Of a DNA stretch of 64,000 nt, positions 8,589-18,162 are shown piece after piece (within the stretch, counting starts at the first letter, position 1; every line of letters begins with the position of its first letter). Under the pieces are notes generated by a model, which saw only the letters and a program-made list of their open reading frames with translations, did no database searches and was not told where the DNA came from. The translations under genes and the position numbers were made by a program. The stretch is from JAWXCF01 sp034440515 (GTDB taxonomy: Bacteria; Bacteroidota; Bacteroidia; CAILMK01), in contig JAWXCF010000038.1 in the NCBI GenBank assembly GCA_034440515.1, positions 1 to 64,000 on the forward strand, in the 5' to 3' direction.

Positions 8589-9053
8589 CTAAGGTAAATC
8601 ATCAGTTGGCTCTTGTACATTTCCCTTAATATAAAGGATAATGATTTCGTAGCCTATATTAACCGTTAAGGTTTTATCGAATTCTCCAATTTTAGAGGAA
8701 TCATATCTCACTGTAATTTGCCCTACTCCACCCGGTAATATTGGTTCTTGTGAGAATGAACTGGTTGTACATCCACAAGAGGGGGTTACAGTTACTAAGC
8801 TAATTGGGTCTTTACTTACATTTTTAAGATAATAAGTATATCTAGCGTCACTTCCATAAGGAATATTGCCGAAATTAAATTTTACAACATTCCATTTTAT
8901 TCTACTATTTTTATTTCCTGCCTCAAAGGTCATATCCTCAACAGCCTCTGATTTCTTAATGTGTTTACTACCCTTAGTTGGCTGTGCAATAGCTTGGTTG
9001 CATACCATTAGGGTTAGTATTAATATGCACGCTATAAGATGAAATATCTTCAT
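8589..9053 (-). CDS. DUF1573 domain secreted protein (copy 1)
   Basis: Protein of 154 residues with a signal peptide (MKIFHLIACILILTLMVCNQ, cut near residue 23) and one DUF1573 domain, an Ig-like beta-sandwich common in Bacteroidota. Family marks: KFNFGNIPYGSDARYTYYLKN (around 55-75), SLVTVTPSCGCTTSSF with the invariant CGC turn (around 83-98), a P-G segment (ILPGGVGQITVRYDS) and the closing strand IILYIKGNV. DUF1573 proteins are exported; their biochemical role is not established. This is the first of three paralogs in a row, each separated by 190 bases or so and with at least two separate terminators, so they look like independent transcription units. Confidence 0.85.
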   Translation of the reverse strand: MKIFHLIACILILTLMVCNQAIAQPTKGSKHIKKSEAVEDMTFEAGNKNSRIKWNVVKFNFGNIPYGSDARYTYYLKNVSKDPISLVTVTPSCGCTTSSFSQEPILPGGVGQITVRYDSSKIGEFDKTLTVNIGYEIIILYIKGNVQEPTDDLP

Positions 9054-9184
9054 ATTCTTTAATTAAATTATTTAATGTGATGGTAATTATTTCAGAATCA
9101 TCCAATCAAATATTTAGCTTTGGCCTTCATATATTAATACGAATATTCTCGTGATGAAGTTGGAATAATATCAACATTTTTTTG

Positions 9185-9215
9185 CAAAAAAAAGCCGATA
9201 GCTATACTACCGGCT
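9185..9215 (-). terminator. Intrinsic terminator of the second DUF1573 gene
   Basis: On the minus strand AGCCGGUAG pairs with CUAUCGGCU (9193-9215, one G-U pair) and is followed by an uninterrupted run of eight U. It lies 26 bases past the stop at 9242. Confidence 0.75.
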
Positions 9216-9241
9216 GTATAGATGAACTATTTCTATCTAAA

Positions 9242-9748
9242 TTATTTACCTTGCTCCTTTATGTTACCTTTTATAGTCAACATAATGGCTTCTCCATTAT
9301 CAAGAGTTACTGTAATAGTTTTGGTAAATGCACCAGGAATGGTGTTATTGTTATATCTAGCAGTAACATTACCAGTTTTGTTTGGCATTACAGGCTCCTC
9401 TGTGCTACCAGCTTTAGTACAACCACAGCTAGTATTTACAGCAGTGATGGTAACTGGTTTTTGACTTACGTTTTTAAACATAAATGCGTGGCTACAATCA
9501 GCACCATAAGTTACGTCACCGAAATCCCAAGTTAACTTGTCCCAACGAACTGAACTATTTACATCGCCTTCGTCAAATTTAGGTCCTGTTTCTTTTGCAA
9601 CAGTCTTAGTAGTTTTCGCAGTTTTAGTGGTTTTGCTAGTTTTAGCAGGTTTACTTTTTTTGCCTTGCTGACCTGGTTTATCACCTGCATTAGCACTTAA
9701 GCTAATAGTTAATAAAGCGGCTGCACATAGTGTAAAAAACTTATTCAT
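9242..9748 (-). CDS. DUF1573 domain secreted protein with Lys/Thr-rich linker (copy 2)
   Basis: Protein of 168 residues: signal peptide (residues 1-21, ending SLSANA), a low-complexity linker of Lys, Thr and Ala (about residues 28-55, e.g. KTSKTTKTAKTTKT), then a DUF1573 domain from about residue 68 (WDFGDVTYGADCSHAFMFKN, NTSCGCTKAGS, VMPNKTGNVTARYN, AIMLTIKGNIKEQGK). The linker suggests a spacer or a surface for binding anionic polymers (inference). The closest relative in the window is copy 3 just upstream, sharing the C-terminal KGxI(K/R)E(Q/P)GK. Function unknown. Confidence 0.85.
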   Translation of the reverse strand: MNKFFTLCAAALLTISLSANAGDKPGQQGKKSKPAKTSKTTKTAKTTKTVAKETGPKFDEGDVNSSVRWDKLTWDFGDVTYGADCSHAFMFKNVSQKPVTITAVNTSCGCTKAGSTEEPVMPNKTGNVTARYNNNTIPGAFTKTITVTLDNGEAIMLTIKGNIKEQGK

Positions 9749-9942
9749 TATTTAATTAATATAGTGTTGCTATTGTTATTTTATGTTATTTGCAAATTGA
9801 ATGCCGAATTTCATTGAGTAATCTGCATTTGCATCTGTTGACTATGAGCTATACTCATTTTTTTATGCCAAATGGAGCTTAGCCAAAAATATATTTGCAG
9901 GTTTATCCTAAATTCCAAACAAATACTAAATTTTAATCTATT

Positions 9943-10413
9943 TTACTTGCCTGGTTCTCTAATGGTTCCCTTAATTCTTAGCGTGTACTTTTCACCGTTT
10001 TTCAAACTGATATATGCATCTTGAGAGAAATAACCCGGCATCGTACTATCTCTATAAGTTACCTGAATAGTACTGTAATGACCAGGCAGAACACTATCAC
10101 TACTGTAAATAGTTTTAGCACAAGAGCAGCTAGTACTTACATTGTCTATTGTAATGCTAGCCCTAGACACATTTTTAAATGTAAAAGAATGAGAGCAGTA
10201 GGTTCTGTATCTTACTGATCCAAAATCACATTTCCATTCAGTAAACTTAAGCGAAGTATCTAATAGCTTATTTGAATTTAAAATTATTATATTGTACTTA
10301 TTGGTTTCCAAATCATTCTTTGAGATTTGCAAAATATTCATTTGGCTGTTATATACAGAAAAACTGTTTGTACAAAGATAAAAAAGTAATAAAAAAAGAA
10401 TAGACACATTCAT
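9943..10413 (-). CDS. DUF1573 domain secreted protein (copy 3)
   Basis: Protein of about 156 residues from the ATG at 10413 (MNVSILFLLLFYLC, a good signal-peptide start); a longer in-frame start at 10473 is possible but gives a poorer leader. A DUF1573 domain fills the C-terminal two thirds: WKCDFGSVRYRTYCSHSFTFKN, VSTSCSCAKTIYSS, VLPGHYSTIQVTYRD, YTLRIKGTIREPGK. The usual CGC turn is CSC here, a divergence from the other two copies. Probably exported; role unknown. Confidence 0.75.
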   Translation of the reverse strand: MNVSILFLLLFYLCTNSFSVYNSQMNILQISKNDLETNKYNIIILNSNKLLDTSLKFTEWKCDFGSVRYRTYCSHSFTFKNVSRASITIDNVSTSCSCAKTIYSSDSVLPGHYSTIQVTYRDSTMPGYFSQDAYISLKNGEKYTLRIKGTIREPGK

Positions 10414-10543
10414 AAAACTATAATAATTATGGCCGACAATGATATATACGTAATTCATATTCCAGCTAATCATATTAAATCAACATTTACAATGCCAAAT
10501 AATAGCTTTGCTAAAAAATCTAGTTGATATAATTTAAAAAAAT

Positions 10544-11974
10544 ATGAAGCATTTAATATATATAAGTATAATTGGCGTATTAATGATGGGTTGTAAAACC
10601 CAGAAACTTAATTATGAGCCAAAATTAGCTACATCTGTTGTTCAGGCCAAAGAAGAGCGACTTATCAGTCGAATAAACATACCTTTAACTGTAAACTTAG
10701 CTGATGCTAGCAATTTTATAAATAAATCTTTACCCAATAATCTATATGAAGACAATGATGCTAGCATCGATAATTTAAAAATTAAAGTAGGACGGTTGGG
10801 TGATATTAGTCTAACAGGTAGTAACAATAAAATTCAAATAAATGTACCACTTCACATAGATTTATTGGCTGAATATGTGATGAATGCTTGTGAAATATGT
10901 CCAAACATTAGTGTCCGAAAGTCTCAAGTACTAGATGTTAAGGTAATTACAACTTCAACCCTAAGTGTAAATGCTGACTGGAAACTGGTAAGTAGAACAG
11001 AGACTAGTTATGAATGGATAAGTACGCCAGCAATAGATCTTGGAATTGTAAAACTACCAGTTACAATGCTAGTTAATAAGATATTAAAACCTAGAATGAA
11101 TGAAATATCAGCACAAATAGATAAATATTTGTATTCACAGATTGACATAAAAACCCCAATAAATATAGCTTGGAAGGAACTGCACAGACCTGTAACCCTA
11201 GACCCAGATACTAAGACAATTTTAAATATGGAGCCACAGAACATACAAATGAGTCCTATAAGTATTAGTAACAATATAGTTTCATTGAACCTTGGTCTAG
11301 AGTCTTATTTAAACATTAGTAGCGGAATAGACGTCAGACCATCACCACTTAAGGTACTACCAAAGCTGATAACCACGAAAGCAATTAATGATGCTTGTCA
11401 AATAGCTATATATGGAACAGTATCTTATGATTTAGCTACGAAACTAGCCAGTCAATTTTTGGTAAATAAAACATTTACAGCTGAGAAAAAATACAACATA
11501 TTGGTAAAATCGATTAAAATTTACAAAAAACCAGACGAGGCAAATAAAATGGCGATGACCTTAGGCATAAAGGGAACTGTCGGAAAAGGGCTATTTAAGA
11601 AAAAAGTAAATGGACTAGTATTTTTAGAGGGAACTCCTTATTATGATCAAATTGAAGGTTCCATCAAAATAAAAAATTTAGACTATTCTTTTGATACTAA
11701 AAATGCACTAAATAAAGCAGCAATTTGGGTGTTAAAAATTGGATTTAACAAATATATAGAGAGCTATATGGTGTATCCTGTAAAGGATCAAATTGACTAT
11801 GCATTTAATACTATATCAACTAGACTTGAGAAGAAATCTAAAATAGGCGACTATGCTGAAATGTATGGTACGCTAAATAGCCTGCAACCAGGTACAGTGT
11901 ATGTAAACGATGGAGGTATCAATGCGGTAATACTTGCAGGAGGTAAAGTCAAAATTGAATTATTAAAGCCATAA
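10544..11974 (+). CDS. DUF4403 family lipoprotein
   Basis: Protein of 476 residues with a lipoprotein signal: hydrophobic leader and lipobox LMMGC, lipidation Cys at residue 17. The mature part resembles DUF4403 proteins of Bacteroidota: an early segment SRINIPLTVNLADASNFINK, repeated long beta-rich stretches, and a C-terminal 'GTVYVNDGGINAVILAGGKVKI' like region (positions 11895-11960). The architecture suggests a lipid-anchored, elongated beta-rich protein, possibly lipid-binding (inference). It is preceded by a short AT-rich gap from the divergent DUF1573 gene. Function is not established. Confidence 0.7.
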   Translation: MKHLIYISIIGVLMMGCKTQKLNYEPKLATSVVQAKEERLISRINIPLTVNLADASNFINKSLPNNLYEDNDASIDNLKIKVGRLGDISLTGSNNKIQINVPLHIDLLAEYVMNACEICPNISVRKSQVLDVKVITTSTLSVNADWKLVSRTETSYEWISTPAIDLGIVKLPVTMLVNKILKPRMNEISAQIDKYLYSQIDIKTPINIAWKELHRPVTLDPDTKTILNMEPQNIQMSPISISNNIVSLNLGLESYLNISSGIDVRPSPLKVLPKLITTKAINDACQIAIYGTVSYDLATKLASQFLVNKTFTAEKKYNILVKSIKIYKKPDEANKMAMTLGIKGTVGKGLFKKKVNGLVFLEGTPYYDQIEGSIKIKNLDYSFDTKNALNKAAIWVLKIGFNKYIESYMVYPVKDQIDYAFNTISTRLEKKSKIGDYAEMYGTLNSLQPGTVYVNDGGINAVILAGGKVKIELLKP

Positions 11975-12132
11975 TACCCAATAAGAAGAATCTATTTGAT
12001 AAATAGTAGATGCTTAGTTGCGTAATATTTTTTATCATAGCTTAAATTTGATGCAAGAAATTGTTAAAAATAAAACTCTACCACATTCAAAACACCTTTT
12101 TAAAGCTATAAAAAAATATTGAAACATAAACT

Positions 12133-13053
12133 ATGAAAAAACTTTTGATCTTATTATGCTTGCTTTCCGGCATATTCTCCACTTCTGTATTAGGGCAAGA
12201 TGGAATGAATGGGGTAAAAAATGTGGTAATCGACGGTAGCGAGGACTATATGAAAGATAATGCCTACAGAATGTTAAGTAAACTTGAATTCTATCAAGAT
12301 ATGGTTGAACTTCAGTTAATAGGCATTGCTGACACAGCAAAAGTGGATAAGGGATTAAAAAAATTGAAGGAGTCTAAAAGATTAAAACGGTTTATTGCTT
12401 ATAAAACGAATATGAGCAAATTGCCTAGCCAATTGATGGATCATAATGAATTAACTGTAGTGCGAATCAATTATAGTAGCCTAAGTAGAATACCGACAGA
12501 AATTGAATCATTTCCTGCACTTGATACACTTGAAATCAATTACACCAGTTTAAAATCTTTACCAGAAGGAATTCAAATGCAAAACTTGTTAACCTACGTG
12601 AGCTTTAATCACGATAGTTTAAAGACTATTAAGCCTGAGTTTTGTAAACTAAATAGAGTAATTCACTTAGACTTAGGTTATAATCAATTTACAAAATTAC
12701 CAGAAGAGTTCCCTCGATTAAAGAGTGTAGAATATTTAGACCTGAGTGGATGTAATTTTAAAAAACCTGCTATAGAATGGAAAAAAGTTGCTGAGCTGAA
12801 AGAATTAAGAGTATTGCACATTCAATCTTGTAACCTTACTGTATTCCCACCAGAATTATTGCAATTGAAAAAACTAGAAGAGATATATATAGACGGCAAC
12901 CTAATAGAAGATTTACCAGGAAGTTTTGAAAATATGCTGAACCTAAAAAAAATAAGCATTACTAACAATCAGTTTAAACAATTTGATGTAGAAGAGCTAA
13001 AACAAAGACTCCCAGGTGTTACTGTCGTAGAGGGAACCAACTTTAGAAAGTAG
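12133..13053 (+). CDS. Secreted leucine-rich repeat protein
   Basis: Protein of 306 residues with a cleavable signal peptide (residues 1-21, MKKLLILLCLLSGIFSTSVLG then QDG). From about residue 85 it has seven to eight LRR units of 22-24 residues with the bacterial pattern LxxLxLxxNxxxxLPxx, e.g. LDLGYNQFTKLPEEF, LHIQSCNLTVFPPELLQL, IYIDGNLIEDLPGSF, ISITNNQFKQF. The repeats end at the C-terminus without a sorting domain. LRRs mediate protein or polysaccharide binding; the ligand is unknown. It is monocistronic with its own terminator 25 bases downstream. Confidence 0.8.
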   Translation: MKKLLILLCLLSGIFSTSVLGQDGMNGVKNVVIDGSEDYMKDNAYRMLSKLEFYQDMVELQLIGIADTAKVDKGLKKLKESKRLKRFIAYKTNMSKLPSQLMDHNELTVVRINYSSLSRIPTEIESFPALDTLEINYTSLKSLPEGIQMQNLLTYVSFNHDSLKTIKPEFCKLNRVIHLDLGYNQFTKLPEEFPRLKSVEYLDLSGCNFKKPAIEWKKVAELKELRVLHIQSCNLTVFPPELLQLKKLEEIYIDGNLIEDLPGSFENMLNLKKISITNNQFKQFDVEELKQRLPGVTVVEGTNFRK

Positions 13054-13077
13054 TAGAGATTAATTATTATTATATTT

Positions 13078-13109
13078 AACGTAATCTATAACATAGGTTG
13101 CGTTTTTTT
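13078..13109 (+). terminator. Intrinsic terminator of the LRR gene
   Basis: Stem AACGTAATCT (13078-13087) with AGGTTGCGTT (13095-13104), ten pairs including two G-U, 7-base loop, then a run of U to 13109. Confidence 0.75.
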
Positions 13110-13188
13110 ATGACGTAATTTAAATATTTCCCTGAACATTTTAATACAGTTTTAACTCTACATTAAATAACAATTATTATTTAAAACT

Positions 13189-13359
13189 ATGGGAACTGTA
13201 TTCAAAATTTTTCTTGTCTTGGTAGTCTTGGCAGCATTTGGCTTCATTGGTTGGGGTGCAGTAACAGGCTTAGTTAAAATCATACTATATGTAGTGTTAG
13301 CACTTGCAGTGTTAGGATTTCTAGTAGGCGGCCGATTATTTGGTAGATCTTCTGACTAG
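13189..13359 (+). CDS. Small membrane protein (56 residues)
   Basis: Short gene starting at ATG 13189 (MGTVFKIFLVLVVLAAFGF) and ending at TAG 13357-13359. It encodes two hydrophobic segments, about residues 5-28 and 31-47, joined by one lysine, then a short tail GGRLFGRSSD. It is flanked by the LRR terminator upstream and its own strong terminator downstream, so it is probably a separate small transcript. An AT-rich 80-base leader precedes it. No family is recognised with confidence; general resemblance to small stress or envelope membrane proteins is only an impression. Its coding nature is supported by consistent frame, hydrophobic pattern and boundaries. Confidence 0.65.
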   Translation: MGTVFKIFLVLVVLAAFGFIGWGAVTGLVKIILYVVLALAVLGFLVGGRLFGRSSD

Positions 13360-13394
13360 ATATCTAAATTAACTAAATCAACATTTAGATTTAT

Positions 13395-13428
13395 ATCCCA
13401 TATGGTTAGTTCTATATGGGATTTTTTA
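13395..13428 (+). terminator. Intrinsic terminator of the small membrane protein gene
   Basis: Perfect 9-bp stem ATCCCATAT (13395-13403) with ATATGGGAT (13414-13422), 10-base loop, followed by a run of U. It is about 35 bases after the small gene. Confidence 0.8.
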
Positions 13429-13433
13429 TGTTA

Positions 13434-13469
13434 TAAAAAAACCCGCATTGCAAAAAAGCAATACGGGTT
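13434..13469 (-). terminator. Intrinsic terminator of the rpoBC-DUF3467 operon
   Basis: On the minus strand AACCCGTATTGC pairs with GCAATGCGGGTT (arms at 13458-13469 and 13440-13452; one G-U pair, loop of U) followed by seven U. It lies 23 bases past the stop at 13492. Confidence 0.85.
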
Positions 13470-13491
13470 ATAACATTAATTCATATAAATG

Positions 13492-13812
13492 TTAGGCTAA
13501 TCCTGTTGGGCCGCTAAACATTAAACCTGGTCCAGGTATTTGATCATCTTCATCTATTCTACCGTATCTGCTCTCATACTTAGAAATATTGTCTTCTAAT
13601 GCACGCAAAAGCTTCTTAGCGTGAATTGGGTGAAGGACTATTCTACTTTTCACTTTAGCCTGCGGAATACCGGGCATCATAGCTACAAAGTCAACAACAA
13701 ACTCAGTAAGAGAGTGAGTTATGATAGCCATATTGCTATAAGTACCCTCAGCCATATCTTCACTTAAGTGAATGCTGATTTGATTTTCGTCTGTAATTAT
13801 TTCATCTGACAT
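13492..13812 (-). CDS. DUF3467 domain protein
   Basis: Small acidic protein of 106 residues. It matches DUF3467: ISIHLSEDMAEGTYSNMAIITHS (residues 12-34), then FVVDFVAMMPGIPQAKVKSRIVLHP and HAKKLLRALEDNISKYESRYG. It has no signal or membrane segment, so it is cytosolic. It begins 17 bases after rpoC and ends in a strong terminator, so it is co-transcribed with RNA polymerase. Placement of DUF3467 genes just after rpoC is common in Bacteroidota. A role with RNA polymerase is suggested only by location. Confidence 0.85.
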   Translation of the reverse strand: MSDEIITDENQISIHLSEDMAEGTYSNMAIITHSLTEFVVDFVAMMPGIPQAKVKSRIVLHPIHAKKLLRALEDNISKYESRYGRIDEDDQIPGPGLMFSGPTGLA

Positions 13813-13829
13813 ATTTCTATAGCTAATGA

Positions 13830-16800
13830 TTAGTTTTTACTAGATAATCTATCATATACGTCACGACTGCCTACTACAATGTCTTCAAAGTCTCTAACAC
13901 CAGTACCGGCAGGGATTCTGTGACCTACTATTACGTTCTCTTTCAACCCATTCAGTGAGTCAATTTTACCTGCTATTGCAGCTTCGTTTAACACCTTAGT
14001 AGTTTCTTGGAAAGACGCCGCACTTAAGAAACTCTGCGTACCTAAACTGGCACGTGTAATTCCTTGTAGTAACGGACTTGTAGTAGCACTAATAGCCTCA
14101 GCAGCCTCAACTAATTTTTTATCTTGGCGTTTTAACTTACTATTTTCTTCGCGTAGCCTACGACTAGTTATAATCATACCTGGCGTTAAGTCTGGGCAAT
14201 CACCTGGTTCAACTATTACTTTCTTATCGTAAATGTTGCTATTTTCTAGCAATACCTCCCATTTATCAACAGCCTCATTCTCTAAAAATCTGGTATGTCC
14301 AGGGTTTTCTACCAAAACTTTCTGCATCATTTGACGTACTATGACTTCAATGTGCTTATCATTGATTTTTACACCCTGTAGTCTATATACCTCTTGTATT
14401 CCATTAAGAATGTACTGTTGAACTGCATATGGTCCTTTAATTTTCAATATGTCAGCAGGCGTAATGGCACCATCACTTAATGGTTCACCAGCCTTAACAA
14501 AGTCATTCTCTTGAACTAAGATGTGTTTGCTTAATGGAACTAAGTATTTCTTTTGCTCACCTTCCTTACTTGTTATGATTATCTCTCTATTACCCCTTTT
14601 GATACCACCGAAACTGATAGTTCCATCAATCTCTGTAATTACTGCTGGGTTAGACGGGTTACGCGCCTCAAATAATTCTGTAACACGAGGCAAACCACCT
14701 GTAATGTCACGAGTCTTACTTGTTGCTCTTGGTATTTTCACCAAAATCGCACCTGCATCTACAGCTTCACCATCATCTACTACTATGTGGGCACCTACAG
14801 GTAAATTGTACTCTCTAAGTGTTTCCCCATCTAAGTTATTGATTATAATGGTAGGAATTTTATTTTTAACACGAGTTTCAGTAATTACTTTTTCACGGTG
14901 ACCAGTTTGCTCATCGACTTCCTCACGGAATGTAATACCCTCTGTTATGCTATCATAGAAAATTTTACCAGGGAACTCACTCAATATTACTGAGTTATAT
15001 GGGTCCCAATGACAAATTCTATCTTCTTTTTCAATTATCTGACCATCAATTACGTGCAGGAATGATCCATAAGGAATATTAAATGAGGCCATCATTACGT
15101 TGGTACGCTCATCTATAATTCTTATTTCACCACCGCGACTTAGTACTACGTTGGCTATACCCTCTTCAGACTTAGTATCAAACTTAACTGAAACTACGTT
15201 CTCGAACTCTAACCTACCAGGAGACTTAGCTAAATGCTGAGACTCACTCGCAATCTTAGATGCTGTACCACCCACGTGGAATGTACGAAGTGTTAACTGT
15301 GTACCTGGTTCACCAATTGATTGTGCTGCAATAACACCTACTGCCTCACCACGTTGTACCATACGACCACTACTCAAGTTTCTACCGTAGCACTTTTCAC
15401 AAACACCACTTCTACTTTCGCAAGTCAGTACAGACCTAATCTCAATTTCTTCAATTAAGCTCGAATCAATGATTTTAGATATATTTTCATCTAACTCTGT
15501 ACCAGCAGCTGATATTAATTCGCCTGAAATTGGATCATATATATCGTGAAGGGTAGTTCTACCTAATATTCTTTCAAATAAGGTTTCAACTATTTCTTCA
15601 TTATCTTTTAATGCAGTGATTGGTAAACCACGAAGTGTACCACAATCTTGTTGACGAACAACAACATCTTGTGCCACGTCGTGCAAACGACGAGTTAAGT
15701 AACCGGCATCTGCTGTTTTTAGTGCAGTATCGGCAAGACCTTTACGAGCACCGTGTGTAGATATGAAATACTCAAGAACTGACAGACCTTCTTTAAAGTT
15801 GGCTATAATCGGATTCTCGATAATCTCACCTGCGCCACCGCCACCAATGTGTTTACGTGGTTTTGCCATTAGACCCCTCATACCTCCTAGTTGACGGATT
15901 TGCTCTTTACTACCACGTGCGCCACTATCTAGCATCATATATACAGAGTTAAAGCCCTGATTATCATTAGCTAAATATTTCAACAAGTTGTCGGTTACAC
16001 GGGTTGTAATACGTGTCCATACGTCAATTACCTGATTATAACGCTCATTATTAGTTATGAAACCATTGTTATAGTTGTCAGTAATTTCATCTACCTCTTC
16101 TTGTGCATTGTCTATTAAGCTAAATTTCTCTGAAGGTACAGGAACATCACTTAGATTAAAGCTAAGACCACCACGGAATGCATAGTGAAAACCTAACTCT
16201 TTAATTTCATCAAGGAATTTAGCAGTTGATGCCAATCCTGTTTCTTGATATACTCTTGTGATGATTTCTCTTAAAGATTTCTTACTTAATAGCTCATTAA
16301 TATAACCCATTTTAGCAGGTACTACTTGATTAAATAGTAATCTACCAATTGTAGTTTCTATCAATTTATTTTCTAGCTCACCATCTTCTTTTTTCACATC
16401 TGCACGCACTTTAATTACTGCGTGTAATGCTACTTGACCGTGGTCATAAGCTATAATGGCTTCTTCTGGGCTATAAAACTTCAGACCTTGACCTATTACA
16501 GTTTCGGTTTCAGTACTAATGCGTTGTTTAGTAATATAATATAAGCCTAATACCATATCTTGAGATGGTACACAAATAGGGTTACCATTTGCTGGGTTCA
16601 ATATATTATGCGATGCCAACATCAGTAATTGTGCCTCTAGTACTGCAGCGTGTCCTAGGGGAACGTGAACGGCCATTTGGTCACCATCAAAGTCGGCGTT
16701 GAAACCAGTACATACTAATGGGTGAAGTTGTATAGCTTTACCCTCAACCAATTTAGGTTGAAATGCCTGTATACCAAGTCTGTGCAACGTTGGTGCACGA

Positions 16801-18116
16801 TTCAGCATTACAGGGTGGCCTTTCAATACGTTTTCTAGGATGTCCCAAATTACTGGGTCTTTTCTATCAACTATTTTCTTAGCAGATTTTACAGTTTTAA
16901 CTATACCTCTCTCTATTAGTTTTCTAATAATGAATGGTTTGAATAACTCTGCTGCCATATTTTTAGGCAATCCACATTCGTGCATTTTCAACCAAGGACC
17001 TACTACGATAACAGAACGACCAGAATAGTCAACCCTTTTACCTAATAGATTTTGACGGAAACGCCCTTGTTTACCTTTTAGCATATCGCTTAAAGATTTT
17101 AATGGACGGTTACCTTCAGTTTTTACTGCGTTAGCTTTCCTACTGTTGTCAAATAAACTGTCAACAGATTCTTGCAACATCCTCTTTTCATTTCTTAAGA
17201 TAACCTCTGGGGCGCGTATCTCTAAAAGTCTTTTCAGACGATTGTTTCTAATGATAACGCGACGATACAAGTCATTTAAGTCTGATGATGCAAAACGGCC
17301 ACCATCAAGTGGAACTAATGGACGTAATTCTGGTGGAATGACAGGTAATACCTTTATGATCATCCACTCAGGTTTATTCACAAAGTTTTTATTGGCAGAT
17401 CTAAAACTTTCTATTACTTTTAGTCTTTTTAGTGCCTCATTTTTACGTTGTTGAGAAGTTTCGGTAAATGCAGCGTGCCTTAGGTCATAAGAAAGCTTGT
17501 CTAAGTCTAATTTCCCAAGTAGCTCAACCAAGGCCTCACCACCCATTTTGGCGATAAATTTCTGTGGATCGCTATCATCAAGTAATTGATTATCCTTAGG
17601 TAATGTCTCAAGGTGATTCATATATTCCTCCTCATTAAGGAAGTCCATAGTCTGTACACCTTCTTCTTCTTTTACACCTGGGCTGATTACTATGTAACGC
17701 TCATAATAAATAACCAACTCTAGCTTCTTAGCAGCTAGACCCAGCATATACCCTATTTTGTTAGGTAAAGATTTGAAATACCAAATGTGTGCAACGGGAA
17801 CTACTAGGTTTACGTGACCTAAACGCTCACGACGTACCCTTTTTTCAGTTACCTCTACACCACAACGGTCACAAACTATCCCTTTATAACGAATACGTTT
17901 GTATTTACCGCAGTTACACTCATAGTCTTTAACAGGTCCAAATATTCTTTCACAGAATAAACCGCCCATTTCTGGTTTGAATGTACGGTAGTTAATTGTT
18001 TCAGGTTTTGTAACCTCTCCGTGAGACCATTCTAAGATAATCTCCGGTGAAGCCAAACCAATTGAAACTGTGCGAAAATCGCTTTGCAGTTTCTTATTCT
18101 CTCTTTTTATAGCCAT
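13830..18116 (-). CDS. rpoC: DNA-directed RNA polymerase subunit beta'
   Basis: RNA polymerase beta' (1428 residues). The catalytic Mg-binding motif NADFDGDQMAVHVPL is at residues 473-487. The N-terminal zinc ribbon (CNCGKYKRIRYKGIVCDRCG) is near 67-86 and the second zinc site (CESRSGVCEKCYG) near 898. The bridge helix/trigger loop region follows GLADTALKTADAGYLTRRL. The gene is intact and a single subunit. It is 46 bases after rpoB and the two form the conserved rpoBC pair, with DUF3467 downstream. Confidence 0.98.
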   Translation of the reverse strand: MAIKRENKKLQSDFRTVSIGLASPEIILEWSHGEVTKPETINYRTFKPEMGGLFCERIFGPVKDYECNCGKYKRIRYKGIVCDRCGVEVTEKRVRRERLGHVNLVVPVAHIWYFKSLPNKIGYMLGLAAKKLELVIYYERYIVISPGVKEEEGVQTMDFLNEEEYMNHLETLPKDNQLLDDSDPQKFIAKMGGEALVELLGKLDLDKLSYDLRHAAFTETSQQRKNEALKRLKVIESFRSANKNFVNKPEWMIIKVLPVIPPELRPLVPLDGGRFASSDLNDLYRRVIIRNNRLKRLLEIRAPEVILRNEKRMLQESVDSLFDNSRKANAVKTEGNRPLKSLSDMLKGKQGRFRQNLLGKRVDYSGRSVIVVGPWLKMHECGLPKNMAAELFKPFIIRKLIERGIVKTVKSAKKIVDRKDPVIWDILENVLKGHPVMLNRAPTLHRLGIQAFQPKLVEGKAIQLHPLVCTGFNADFDGDQMAVHVPLGHAAVLEAQLLMLASHNILNPANGNPICVPSQDMVLGLYYITKQRISTETETVIGQGLKFYSPEEAIIAYDHGQVALHAVIKVRADVKKEDGELENKLIETTIGRLLFNQVVPAKMGYINELLSKKSLREIITRVYQETGLASTAKFLDEIKELGFHYAFRGGLSFNLSDVPVPSEKFSLIDNAQEEVDEITDNYNNGFITNNERYNQVIDVWTRITTRVTDNLLKYLANDNQGFNSVYMMLDSGARGSKEQIRQLGGMRGLMAKPRKHIGGGGAGEIIENPIIANFKEGLSVLEYFISTHGARKGLADTALKTADAGYLTRRLHDVAQDVVVRQQDCGTLRGLPITALKDNEEIVETLFERILGRTTLHDIYDPISGELISAAGTELDENISKIIDSSLIEEIEIRSVLTCESRSGVCEKCYGRNLSSGRMVQRGEAVGVIAAQSIGEPGTQLTLRTFHVGGTASKIASESQHLAKSPGRLEFENVVSVKFDTKSEEGIANVVLSRGGEIRIIDERTNVMMASFNIPYGSFLHVIDGQIIEKEDRICHWDPYNSVILSEFPGKIFYDSITEGITFREEVDEQTGHREKVITETRVKNKIPTIIINNLDGETLREYNLPVGAHIVVDDGEAVDAGAILVKIPRATSKTRDITGGLPRVTELFEARNPSNPAVITEIDGTISFGGIKRGNREIIITSKEGEQKKYLVPLSKHILVQENDFVKAGEPLSDGAITPADILKIKGPYAVQQYILNGIQEVYRLQGVKINDKHIEVIVRQMMQKVLVENPGHTRFLENEAVDKWEVLLENSNIYDKKVIVEPGDCPDLTPGMIITSRRLREENSKLKRQDKKLVEAAEAISATTSPLLQGITRASLGTQSFLSAASFQETTKVLNEAAIAGKIDSLNGLKENVIVGHRIPAGTGVRDFEDIVVGSRDVYDRLSSKN

Positions 18117-18162
18117 TAGACCGTATTGAGATGTTTTTTTGTGTTATTAATAATAAAAATCC

